This document shows positions 25,955 through 32,850 of a stretch of DNA of 55,567 nt, piece after piece. Source of the stretch: an uncultured Bacteroides sp. (lineage in GTDB: Bacteria; Bacteroidota; Bacteroidia; Bacteroidales; Bacteroidaceae); NCBI GenBank assembly GCA_944322335.1, contig CALUOU010000004.1, positions 1 to 55,567 on the forward strand, given 5' to 3'. The notes beneath the pieces were generated by a model, which was given only the letters and a program-made list of their open reading frames with translations, had not been told where the DNA came from and did not search any database. The stretch's first letter is position 1. The number at the start of each line of letters is the position of its first letter. The position numbers and the translations under genes are program-made.

Positions 25955-25988
25955 CAGGATGCCGCTCCCTTGCAGGAGCGGCATCCTG
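25955..25988. terminator. Perfect 14-base stem-loop between the HU-like and oxidoreductase genes
   Basis: CAGGATGCCGCTCC (25955-25968) pairs perfectly with GGAGCGGCATCCTG (25975-25988) around a six-base loop. It follows the HU-like gene and precedes the oxidoreductase pair. It is very stable but has no T-run on the minus strand, so it may be an attenuator, processing signal or RNA stabiliser instead of a simple terminator. Confidence 0.6.
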
Positions 25989-25994
25989 ATGTCT

Positions 25995-26019
25995 ACACCT
26001 TATTATATATATAAGGTGT
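25995..26019. terminator. AT-rich stem-loop at the end of the HU-like gene
   Basis: ACACCTTA (25995-26002) pairs with TAAGGTGT (26012-26019) around a TA-rich loop. It ends exactly at the HU-like stop codon and stands next to the larger stem, so the two form a double hairpin. Confidence 0.5.
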
Positions 26020-26534
26020 CATCCCAATGGCTCTTCTTCGCCGCCGGTGCCGGGCGTGGGTGACGTGCTTCCTCCTCCGGAGGATCCGGACAGTCCCTTC
26101 ACTTGCTTGTAGTTCTCAAGGGAAGCGTATTGCACGCCCTCATCGTCTACTCCCGCGTTTTCAAACGACATGTCGTTGAGGATGGTGGAACGCAGGTCAT
26201 TGTCCATGAGGAAGACGATCTTGACGTTGCGGATCATGTTCGTGCTGAACTTCGTGATGTCGTCCACGCCCTCGCTGCCAAACGACACACGGAACGATCC
26301 AAGGCCGGGAATGCGGACTTTCTTTCCCTGTACTGTCTGGTTGTGGATGAACTTGCCTATCAGCTTGGCAGCTGCGGCCAGTTCAAAGTCGGCCATCGTA
26401 GTGTCCTCGGTGGCCATCCTTGTCATGACTTTTTCCTTCACGGCCTTTCCTGTCTTAGGCACGGCATACCACTTGCCCGGCTCGTTGGGCTTCTGCGGAT
26501 TCTTCTTCCGCTGCAACTTGTAAGGTACTCCCAT
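26019..26534 (-). CDS. HU/IHF-related DNA-binding protein
   Basis: 171 residues of the Bacteroidetes HU-related group (histone-like, TIGR01201 type). The core runs from about 4 to 125, with KTGKAVKEKVMTRMATEDTT, FELAAAAKLIGKFIHNQT and the DNA-binding arm region VRIPGLGSFRVSFGSEG. The low-complexity tail (about 148-171: SGSSGGGSTSPTPGTGGEEEPLG) is common in this group. It is expected to bend or bind DNA in the nucleoid. Its place inside a biosynthetic cluster and its unusual 5' region, which carries six 23-bp palindrome-containing repeats, suggest either a cluster-specific regulator or an intruding gene. Double hairpins follow its stop codon. Confidence 0.88.
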   Translation of the reverse strand: MGVPYKLQRKKNPQKPNEPGKWYAVPKTGKAVKEKVMTRMATEDTTMADFELAAAAKLIGKFIHNQTVQGKKVRIPGLGSFRVSFGSEGVDDITKFSTNMIRNVKIVFLMDNDLRSTILNDMSFENAGVDDEGVQYASLENYKQVKGLSGSSGGGSTSPTPGTGGEEEPLG

Positions 26535-26593
26535 AACTTGTTGGTTTTAAACGTTTAACAATAAGATTCCAAACCTACGTCTCTCCCGTATTC

Positions 26594-26731
26594 CGATGTA
26601 CGTATATCGACTGTCACGATGTGCGTACATCGATGATGAGGATGTACGTACATCGGTGATGCCGATGTGCGCACATCGATGATGCCGATGTACGTATGTC
26701 GATGACACCGATGTGCGTATGTCGTCAGACA
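26594..26731. repeat. Six tandem 23-bp units built on a GATGTRCGYACATC palindrome
   Basis: Units start at 26594, 26617, 26640, 26663, 26686 and 26709, a strict 23-base period. Each contains a 14-base core: GATGTACGTATATC, GATGTGCGTACATC, GATGTACGTACATC, GATGTGCGCACATC, GATGTACGTATGTC and GATGTGCGTATGTC. Units three and four are perfect palindromes and differ by paired changes at both arms. The pattern suits protein-binding iterons or a string of RNA hairpins. Confidence 0.93.
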
Positions 26732-26801
26732 GGGGGTACGTACACTTCCATTTTGTCAATATATATAACCAAAATAAAGAACTACGTATATGTTTGCCCC
26801 A

Positions 26802-26809
26802 CAAATATA
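26802..26809 (-). promoter_or_regulatory. Possible promoter -7 box for the HU-like gene
   Basis: The minus strand reads TATATTTG followed by TGGGG. It would start transcription near 26795, upstream of the repeat array. Confidence 0.45.
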
Positions 26810-27018
26810 GGCATCGTAAGAAGAAATTCCAAGAAAATCGATTCTTTTTTTTACATAAATCCCTATCCGGACAGACGGGGGTTTGCGGACGGGAGATCCG
26901 TCCGGTTCCGCAGGAGAATGCCGCTTAGGCGGCTGACAGGCGGGGAATGAAGGCCATAGGCCGGCATAGGGAGACGTGGCGGTGTGTGTCCCTGTGTCGG
27001 ACATATCGATATACATGC

Positions 27019-30000
27019 CTATGAAAGCCCTGTCAGCTTGTATTTCCTCCTGCAAGCCTCGAACGGCGCCCAGTAGTCCGGGGTCTCCAGGCGGCGGCGC
27101 ATGTCGGCATAGTGGTCCGCATAGCGGCGGCGCATGAGGGAGGCCAGCTCGCGGTCGGTCGTGGCGGCAAGCTCTGAGGCAGGCAGGCGGGAGCCGATCT
27201 CCAGGGTCACGCTCCCGCGCCGGAGCATGAAGTCGTGCTTGGGCAGGACGTCATAGAGTCCATGGATGTAGAGGGGCAGGATGTCCACGCCCAACGCCTT
27301 GGCCAGGGTGAAGGCGCCCTTGTGGAAGCGGCCTATCCGTCCGTCGGGGGTGCGGGTGCCTTCGGGGAAGACGACAATGCTGTAGCCCCGGTTCACCAAG
27401 TCTCGCAGGCGGGGGAAGTTGTGGTCATAGCCGTTGGAGACGGGATAGAACTCGGCGGTGTGGATCACGGGTCCGTAGAAGGGGTTGCGCCACACCCAGT
27501 CGTTGGTGAGCACCACCACCTTGGGCGAGAGCTGCATGACGCACATCAGGTCGAGGTGGGACTGATGGTTGCAGATGATGACGGCGGGACGGGAGAAGTC
27601 CTCTCCCTGTGCGCCGGTCTGGCGGAACTTCACGCCGGGCACGTGGCGGATCACGAAGTGGGAGATGCGCTGGAGGAGGCGGTGATAGAAGCCTTCGCCG
27701 TTCCAGACGCGCTGCAAGGGGCGGTAGACAAACCAGGTGAAGGGGATCAGCAGGAAATACATGCCGCAGAGGAAGAAGGAGAACGAGAACACTGACGAGG
27801 CCAGCCGCCAGAGGGTGACGGGATACTCGCGCGGGCGGCCGTGTTTCTCGGTCATCCAGCGGAACACCAGGGGCGGAAGGTACCAGGCCATGACGACCAC
27901 CGTCAGCATCCCTATGATAGCCACCTCGCCGAGGGAGCGCATGGCGGGATGCCGGCTGAAGACCAGCGCGCCGATGCCGATGAACATGATCAGGGCGGAG
28001 AGGGCCACGCTGTCCTTGTAGCGTTCGAGCCGCCGCCGGCCGGTGGTATACTCGTACATCAGGCCCTCGGTGATGAAGATGGTGTAGTCGTCGCCCTGGC
28101 CGAAGATGAAGGTGGCCAGTATGATGTTGACGATGTTGAACTGCATCCCCAGCAGCTGCATGATGCCTAAGATCCAGATCCAGCCGACGGCCAGCGGGAG
28201 GAAGGCCAGCAGGCTCAGCTCGATGCTGCCGAACGACAGCCAGAGGAAGATGAAGACCACCAGCCCGCACACCCAGCCTATGTAGTCGAACGACCGGGAA
28301 AGCGTCTCTGCCAGGCGGCTGCTGACATCGGTCTGGGTGAACAGGAAGCAGCCGGCGGGGAGCGCGGCGTGCAGGCGGGAGCGGACCTCAGCGGCTCTGT
28401 CGCGGCTGACGCCGGCGAAGCTCACGACCCTGTATCCGCTGTCGGCCCGCATCACGAAGTTGTGTCCCACGAGCCGGTAGAACGGGGAGCCGGCCGGGTC
28501 TTCCGGCTGGCTGGCAAGGCTGGGGAAGCCGTCTGCCGCCATCTCTTCGAACGGACGGAACGCGCCCGCAGAGAAGCCTGCCCCGGCGGCGGCCTCCGCC
28601 AGTCGGGTGCGGACATCGGGGTGACGCTGCCAGAAGGATTCCCACCGCTCCCGGCGGCAGGCGAGCAGGCTGTCGGAAGGCAGGAGGCCGCCGATGCCGG
28701 TGCAGGTCTCCACGCCTTCGGTCCGGGTGAGGCGGGCGGTGAGCAGCTCGTTGCGCCGCAGGGCCTCGTCGAGGGTGCGGCCTTCGGCCACGGCGTAGAG
28801 GGTCTGGAGGCTGTCGCCTTGCGCCTGCAGGCCGGTGGAGAGGAACTTCAGTCCCTCCCGCTGCTCAGGCAGCATGTAGTTGATGTGCCGCATGTCCGAG
28901 TCGAACGAGGTGCCCCTGCTGTGCCATGCGAAAAACAGGGTCAGCGCCAGCACCACCCAAGGCATCACGCGCCGGACAGGCCCCGTGCGAGGCAGGGAGA
29001 GACGGCCCGGAGAGACGCGCCCGCCGCCCGACACCGCCTGCCTGCGCGGCCTGACGAAGAGGGGCAGGACGATGAGGACGAAGAGGATGGTGCCTATGAG
29101 CGTGAGCGAGCCGAAGAGGCCGAGGTCGCGCATGGCGCGTGCGTCGAGCAGGACGAGGCAGAGGAAGGCGCTGACGGTGGTGATGTTGCCCACGAGCAAG
29201 GGAGGGGTCATCTCGCGCAGGGCTTCGCGCAGGTCGGTCTCGTGCTTGAGGTGGTCTATGAAGTGGAGGGGGTAGTTGACCGCTATGCCGATGATGACGG
29301 ACCCGATGCCGATGACGATCAGCGAAAGGCCGTCGCGCAGCAGGGCGATCGTGCCCAGGGCGAACAGCCATCCGGCCAGGACGGACACGCCTATCCACAG
29401 CAGGTCGCCCGCCCGGCGGAAGGAGAAGATCAGGATGAGGAAGATGAGGACGCCCGCCAGGCTCACGGCCAGGAGGCTGTCGCGCTTGATCTGGTCGGCG
29501 TTGGTGACGGCTATCAGCGGTGCGCCCACAGCCGTGAGGGAAAGCGTGGGATGGAGGGTGCGCACATCGGCCATGCAGGAGTCGAGCAGCGTCTGCAGCC
29601 GGGCGTTGTCCCGTGACTCGCTCATGCCGAACGGCGACTCCAGGAGGACGATGCCCGCGCTGTCCTTGAACAGGCAGCCGTCCATGACGTGGTAGGCGTC
29701 GCTGACGTTGAGCCTGCGGAGCCTGTCTGTCACACCGCCGCTCATGCCTAAGGGGTCGTAAGGGAGGCTCCGGGAAAGCAGGCCGGACGTGGGGAGCATC
29801 AGCGCCTGCCTGTTGCGCTCCATCTGCCGGGAGAGGAAGCCTGGGTCGGCCAGGAGGGAATCCATCCGCCGGTAGTCGGCCTCGTCCAGGAGGGCCGGAT
29901 AGGTGCGCCAGACCTCTTCGAGCATGTCGAGCATGGCGGTCTCGTCCACACGTGTCTGGAGGTTGCGCACGATGTGGGCCGTGTCCCGCCTGGCCACCGC

Positions 30001-30294
30001 CTCGCCGAAAGCGTCGATGGCCGATCCGATGGTCAGGACACGGTCTTCGGCTGCGGCACTGTCCGTCTGTTGGCGGAAGATGACGGCGATCTTGTCCTGT
30101 CCGCCCATGCTGGCAAACACTTCGGTATATTTGGCCGTCCGGCCGTCGGCAGGCATGAAGGCCGATATGTCTTCCTCGTAGTTCATGCGGAGGGCAGACA
30201 GGGCACACAGCAGCAACAGGACGCAGCAGGCCGCTCCCGCCAGACGGCGGCGGCGGGAAAGGAAGTCGTATATCTTCAGGAAAAAAAGAGCCAT
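27019..30294 (-). CDS. MMPL/RND-type exporter fused to a PlsC-type acyltransferase
   Basis: 1091 residues. The first part (about 1-830) is an MMPL-family exporter with two blocks of membrane helices separated by large periplasmic loops; typical segments are GSVIIGIAVNYPLHFIDHLK and FIFGQGDDYTIFITEGLMYE. The C-terminal part (about 885-1060) is a 1-acylglycerol-phosphate acyltransferase domain with NHQSHLD near 909 and FPEGTRTPDG near 979, both complete. In polyene clusters the MMPL protein is thought to move the finished lipid across the inner membrane. The fusion suggests that acylation and export are linked. It follows the glycosyltransferase gene by 40 bases and is strikingly GC-rich. Confidence 0.92.
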   Translation of the reverse strand: MALFFLKIYDFLSRRRRLAGAACCVLLLLCALSALRMNYEEDISAFMPADGRTAKYTEVFASMGGQDKIAVIFRQQTDSAAAEDRVLTIGSAIDAFGEAVARRDTAHIVRNLQTRVDETAMLDMLEEVWRTYPALLDEADYRRMDSLLADPGFLSRQMERNRQALMLPTSGLLSRSLPYDPLGMSGGVTDRLRRLNVSDAYHVMDGCLFKDSAGIVLLESPFGMSESRDNARLQTLLDSCMADVRTLHPTLSLTAVGAPLIAVTNADQIKRDSLLAVSLAGVLIFLILIFSFRRAGDLLWIGVSVLAGWLFALGTIALLRDGLSLIVIGIGSVIIGIAVNYPLHFIDHLKHETDLREALREMTPPLLVGNITTVSAFLCLVLLDARAMRDLGLFGSLTLIGTILFVLIVLPLFVRPRRQAVSGGGRVSPGRLSLPRTGPVRRVMPWVVLALTLFFAWHSRGTSFDSDMRHINYMLPEQREGLKFLSTGLQAQGDSLQTLYAVAEGRTLDEALRRNELLTARLTRTEGVETCTGIGGLLPSDSLLACRRERWESFWQRHPDVRTRLAEAAAGAGFSAGAFRPFEEMAADGFPSLASQPEDPAGSPFYRLVGHNFVMRADSGYRVVSFAGVSRDRAAEVRSRLHAALPAGCFLFTQTDVSSRLAETLSRSFDYIGWVCGLVVFIFLWLSFGSIELSLLAFLPLAVGWIWILGIMQLLGMQFNIVNIILATFIFGQGDDYTIFITEGLMYEYTTGRRRLERYKDSVALSALIMFIGIGALVFSRHPAMRSLGEVAIIGMLTVVVMAWYLPPLVFRWMTEKHGRPREYPVTLWRLASSVFSFSFFLCGMYFLLIPFTWFVYRPLQRVWNGEGFYHRLLQRISHFVIRHVPGVKFRQTGAQGEDFSRPAVIICNHQSHLDLMCVMQLSPKVVVLTNDWVWRNPFYGPVIHTAEFYPVSNGYDHNFPRLRDLVNRGYSIVVFPEGTRTPDGRIGRFHKGAFTLAKALGVDILPLYIHGLYDVLPKHDFMLRRGSVTLEIGSRLPASELAATTDRELASLMRRRYADHYADMRRRLETPDYWAPFEACRRKYKLTGLS

Positions 30295-30309
30295 ATTTTT
30301 TAAGGGACA

Positions 30310-30344
30310 GGTGTTAGTGATTAGGGGGTAAGTGTTAGTGATTG
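30310..30344. repeat. TTAGTGATT-type repeat, copy 1
   Basis: GTGTTAGTGATT occurs twice (30311-30322 and 30332-30343). The right copy encodes the last residues (Asn-His) and the stop codon of the glycosyltransferase gene. Confidence 0.75.
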
Positions 30345-31069
30345 CCTGCTGCCTTCCACAGACGGCGGAGGAGGATGCGCGGCCAGCCGTAGATCACGGC
30401 AAGGGCACACAGCAGCGTGTTCAGCAGGCTGATGCGGGCGAAGTCGGCGACCGGACGGAAATGGGAGACGCGCCTGTCCGCCGGGGGATAGTAGACCCTC
30501 ACGGGGACGGGGACCAGCGGGATGCCTTTCCATGCGGCATGGACCAGCATCTCCAGCTCCGCCTCGTAGCGTGACGTCAGCCAGCGCATCTGTCCCATGC
30601 GGCGGAGCGGATAGAGGCGGAAGCCAGTCTGTGTGTCCGGCAGGGGGATGCCCGTCTGCAGGCGGAACCAGAAGTTGGAGAAGCGGTTGGCAAAGGTGTT
30701 CCGTCCGGGCATGCCTTGGGCTGTGAGGTTGCGGCTGCCTGTGACCAGACTGCCGGGGCGACGCCCGTAGGCCGCCACGAGGGCTGGTATGTCGTCGGCG
30801 AAGTGCTGCCCGTCTGCGTCGATGGTGACCGCCGCCTCATAGCCTTCCTGCAAGGCGCGGCGGAATCCGGCCTTGAGCGCGTATCCCTTTCCCCGGTTGC
30901 GGCCGTATTCCACTATGGACAGTCCGGGGATCCCGGCCAGGATGCGAGCCGTAGCGTCGGTGCTTCCGTCGTTCACGACGATCACGTGAGGCGTGTGCCG
31001 GCGCACGTCATCCACCACCTGACGGATGGTGCCGGCGTTGTTATAAGTCGGAATGATCACGCACCACAT
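30335..31069 (-). CDS. Family 2 glycosyltransferase of the cluster
   Basis: 244 residues of the GT-A fold. VIIPTYNNAGTI opens the protein, followed by VVNDGSTDAT (nucleotide site), GRNRGKGYALKAGF and TIDADGQHFADD (metal-binding DxD). The C-terminus is hydrophobic (LLNTLLCALAVIYGWPRILL), so it is probably held at the inner membrane. It resembles dolichyl-phosphate-mannose-synthase-like enzymes and probably adds a sugar to the polyene lipid or its anchor. Its start overlaps the dehydratase gene by 29 bases. The stop codon lies in a short dispersed repeat. Confidence 0.88.
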   Translation of the reverse strand: MWCVIIPTYNNAGTIRQVVDDVRRHTPHVIVVNDGSTDATARILAGIPGLSIVEYGRNRGKGYALKAGFRRALQEGYEAAVTIDADGQHFADDIPALVAAYGRRPGSLVTGSRNLTAQGMPGRNTFANRFSNFWFRLQTGIPLPDTQTGFRLYPLRRMGQMRWLTSRYEAELEMLVHAAWKGIPLVPVPVRVYYPPADRRVSHFRPVADFARISLLNTLLCALAVIYGWPRILLRRLWKAAGNH

Positions 31070-31430
31070 GGCAAGTCATGGACATTTTAGAGAAGACCTG
31101 ACTGCCGTGGCTCAGCACAGCCGTCAGCGTGCATACCTCGCCCTCCAGGGCGACCTTCCGGAAATCGACAGACAGCAGGGGCACATCGTCCGGCACGATG
31201 ACCGCCATGTATTTCACGTTCTTGACGTCAGTCAGGACCAGCCTGCGTCCCAGCCTGTCGGAGAGTATCTCCATCACCATCTGCAGCTGGCAGACGCCGG
31301 GTGTGACGGGCTGTCCTGGGAAGTGGGCCCGGTAGATCGGGTGTGCCGGATTGAGGCGGACACTGACGCTGAAAGATCCGTCGTTGTCCGTCGCGTCGCC
31401 CACGATGTGGAAAAAGCTATTCAGTAACAT
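31041..31430 (-). CDS. FabZ-like hotdog dehydratase subunit lacking the catalytic Glu (ApeI-like)
   Basis: 129 residues of the hotdog fold. The FabZ motif is clear: HFPGQPVTPGVCQLQ, with the catalytic His36. The acidic residue that should stand 14 positions later is Gln50, so a homodimer would lack the acid/base Glu. The second dehydratase of the cluster (37074-37502) has the opposite defect, which suggests that the two form a heterodimer with one composite active site. The expected reaction is dehydration of 3-hydroxyacyl-ACP to the trans-2-enoyl form that builds the polyene. It overlaps both neighbours. Confidence 0.85.
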   Translation of the reverse strand: MLLNSFFHIVGDATDNDGSFSVSVRLNPAHPIYRAHFPGQPVTPGVCQLQMVMEILSDRLGRRLVLTDVKNVKYMAVIVPDDVPLLSVDFRKVALEGEVCTLTAVLSHGSQVFSKMSMTCHVVRDHSDL

Positions 31431-31881
31431 GTTGATCGATAGGTTGTAAATGATAGGTTATCTTAAATCGCCTGTTGGTCAGGGTGAGGCTGCCGTCCGG
31501 GGCGCGTGTCAGACGCCGTCGGCGGGGCAGTCTGCCTTCCGGCCGGAAGAGGACGGCCATGTCCCTTGCCAGCACCCGGCGGACGATCCGCCTGTCGAGC
31601 GGGGGGATGAGGTTGAGCAGCCGCACCTTTCCCTTGCGGGCCGTATAGACCGCATCGAACGCCTTGATGCCGAACTCGTTGATGACGCTCATGGCTCCTC
31701 CCTCATCGGTATGTCGGATCAGGCATACGCCTGTCAGGCTCCCTCCACGTGGCAGGGAGATGCGGATGGCATAGTGCCTCAGCTGCTGGGCGGAAAGGGC
31801 CGAAACGCCCGCCACCACCAGGAAGATGAGCAGGAAGATCCGCTCATTCCACGGCAAACGCTTCCTCACTGACCGGCTCAT
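31417..31881 (-). CDS. Exported protein of unknown function in the polyene cluster
   Basis: 154 residues, not recognised. A basic N-terminus (MSRSVRKRLPWNER) precedes a hydrophobic segment (about 15-31, IFLLIFLVVAGVSALSA), either a membrane anchor or a signal peptide, so the rest is probably periplasmic. The remainder is rich in arginine and beta-type sequence. It begins inside lolA (38-base overlap) and overlaps the next dehydratase by 14 bases. Its position beside lolA is where other polyene clusters have a small DUF3261-type envelope protein, so a role in lipid transfer to the outer membrane is a reasonable guess only. Confidence 0.7.
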   Translation of the reverse strand: MSRSVRKRLPWNERIFLLIFLVVAGVSALSAQQLRHYAIRISLPRGGSLTGVCLIRHTDEGGAMSVINEFGIKAFDAVYTARKGKVRLLNLIPPLDRRIVRRVLARDMAVLFRPEGRLPRRRRLTRAPDGSLTLTNRRFKITYHLQPIDQHVTE

Positions 31882-32476
31882 TCTTGCGTATGTTTGTCAT
31901 TTCGATGCGGGTGGTGTCGCCCGCCTTCTCCACGAGTTCGACCTGTGTCACCATGCGTGCCTGCGGGTCGATGTGCAGCAGGACATGGGCGAACATGCGC
32001 GCCATCTCCCTCTGCCGGGGCACGAGCCTGGCCAGCCATTCGCCTCCCTGCTTCAGCATGGTGACGCTGAAATCTTCCGTGTCTGTCAGGCAACGCCCGG
32101 TGACGCTGTTCATCATGATGCGGGCTATCTGCTGGAACATGCGGCTGGACTTGACGTCCACCACATCGGTCTTCTGCGCAGACTTGATCATCACCTTGTC
32201 TCCGTTGATCACGAAGACATACTGATAGGGAGAGACGTACTCCCACCGCAGCAGCCGCCCGCCTTTGTAGCACATCCTGCCTGCAGACACCATGTCGGTC
32301 TGCAACAGGGAGAGCCGCTTGGTCTGGCGGAAGTCGCATTGGAGGCTCGCCAGTTCGCCGGCAGCCTCACAGACCTGCTCTATCATGTTCCGGCTTTCCT
32401 CAGCGCCCGCAGGCTGCTGAGCCGTGACAGAGAGAGAGCATGTCAGCATCAACAGTAAAAGGACTTTTCGTTTCAT
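31844..32476 (-). CDS. LolA-like periplasmic lipid carrier of the cluster
   Basis: 210 residues. The signal peptide (MKRKVLLLLMLTCSLSVTAQ) ends in the usual TAQ. The mature part has LolA features: LQCDFRQTKRLSLLQTDMVSAGRMCYKGGRLLRWEY and PYQYVFVINGDKVMI. Classical LolA carries lipoproteins from the inner to the outer membrane. Copies inside polyene clusters are taken to carry the polyene lipid after export by the MMPL protein, and the same is likely here. It lies directly upstream of the unknown envelope gene and downstream of the small EamA-like gene. Confidence 0.85.
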   Translation of the reverse strand: MKRKVLLLLMLTCSLSVTAQQPAGAEESRNMIEQVCEAAGELASLQCDFRQTKRLSLLQTDMVSAGRMCYKGGRLLRWEYVSPYQYVFVINGDKVMIKSAQKTDVVDVKSSRMFQQIARIMMNSVTGRCLTDTEDFSVTMLKQGGEWLARLVPRQREMARMFAHVLLHIDPQARMVTQVELVEKAGDTTRIEMTNIRKNEPVSEEAFAVE

Positions 32477-32492
32477 AGTCTATATCCATCGT

Positions 32493-32846
32493 TTATTTAA
32501 CAATCAGCATGCATCCGCACACGATCAGCGCACAACCGATCCAGCGGTGCGCAGGCACGGTCTCATGGAAGAACAGGATCGCCGAGAACATGGCTATGAC
32601 GTAGCTGAGGCTGATCATCGGATAAGCCATGCTGAAAGGGAAACGCTTCAGGATGTACATCCAGAGCAACGAGGCCGCCCCGTAGCACAGTCCGCATGCG
32701 GCAAACTGCCAGTTGCAAGGCAGGGAAAGCCAGAACTCCCTGTTCCAACCAAAGGGCGGCATCTTCATCAACGCGAACTTCAGCAGCACCTGTCCGGCGG
32801 AGAGCAGGACGCACTGCAGCAGCGAGAGGGGCAAGAGCTTCCACAT
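32493..32846 (-). CDS. Small EamA/SMR-like four-helix membrane protein
   Basis: 117 residues, four predicted membrane helices and almost no loops. The C-terminal half (MAYPMISLSYVIAMFSAILFFHETVP and WIGCALIVCGCMLIV) is typical of half-size EamA/SMR transporters such as ArnE/ArnF-type lipid flippases. It should act as a dimer in the inner membrane. In this cluster it could flip a lipid-linked sugar or precursor; this is inference from family and location. It lies between a ketosynthase gene (4 bases) and lolA (16 bases). Confidence 0.8.
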   Translation of the reverse strand: MWKLLPLSLLQCVLLSAGQVLLKFALMKMPPFGWNREFWLSLPCNWQFAACGLCYGAASLLWMYILKRFPFSMAYPMISLSYVIAMFSAILFFHETVPAHRWIGCALIVCGCMLIVK

Positions 32847-32850
32847 GATC

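Larger units (their letters stand above)
26535..27018. other. 484-base gap upstream of the HU-like gene
   Basis: Holds the 23-bp repeat array (26594-26731), a promoter -7 box (26802-26809) and a GC-rich hairpin, CGGACGG/CCGTCCG (26886-26904), downstream of the exporter gene. No coding frame here is convincing. If the promoter is used, the whole repeat array is transcribed as part of a leader of about 260 bases. Confidence 0.6.

Noticed and set aside
26594..26731. CRISPR-like array
   Set aside because: The units are adjacent with a 23-base period and no unique spacers; no cas gene is present. The same applies to the arrays at 4045 and 11449.
26886..26904. Terminator of the exporter gene
   Set aside because: The hairpin CGGACGG/CCGTCCG is sound, but the minus strand has no T-run after it, so termination is not supported.
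31041..31430. Dialkylresorcinol-type (DarA/DarB) locus
   Set aside because: No FabH-like DarB or cyclase/aromatase DarA was found among the cluster genes, so only the polyene part is supported.
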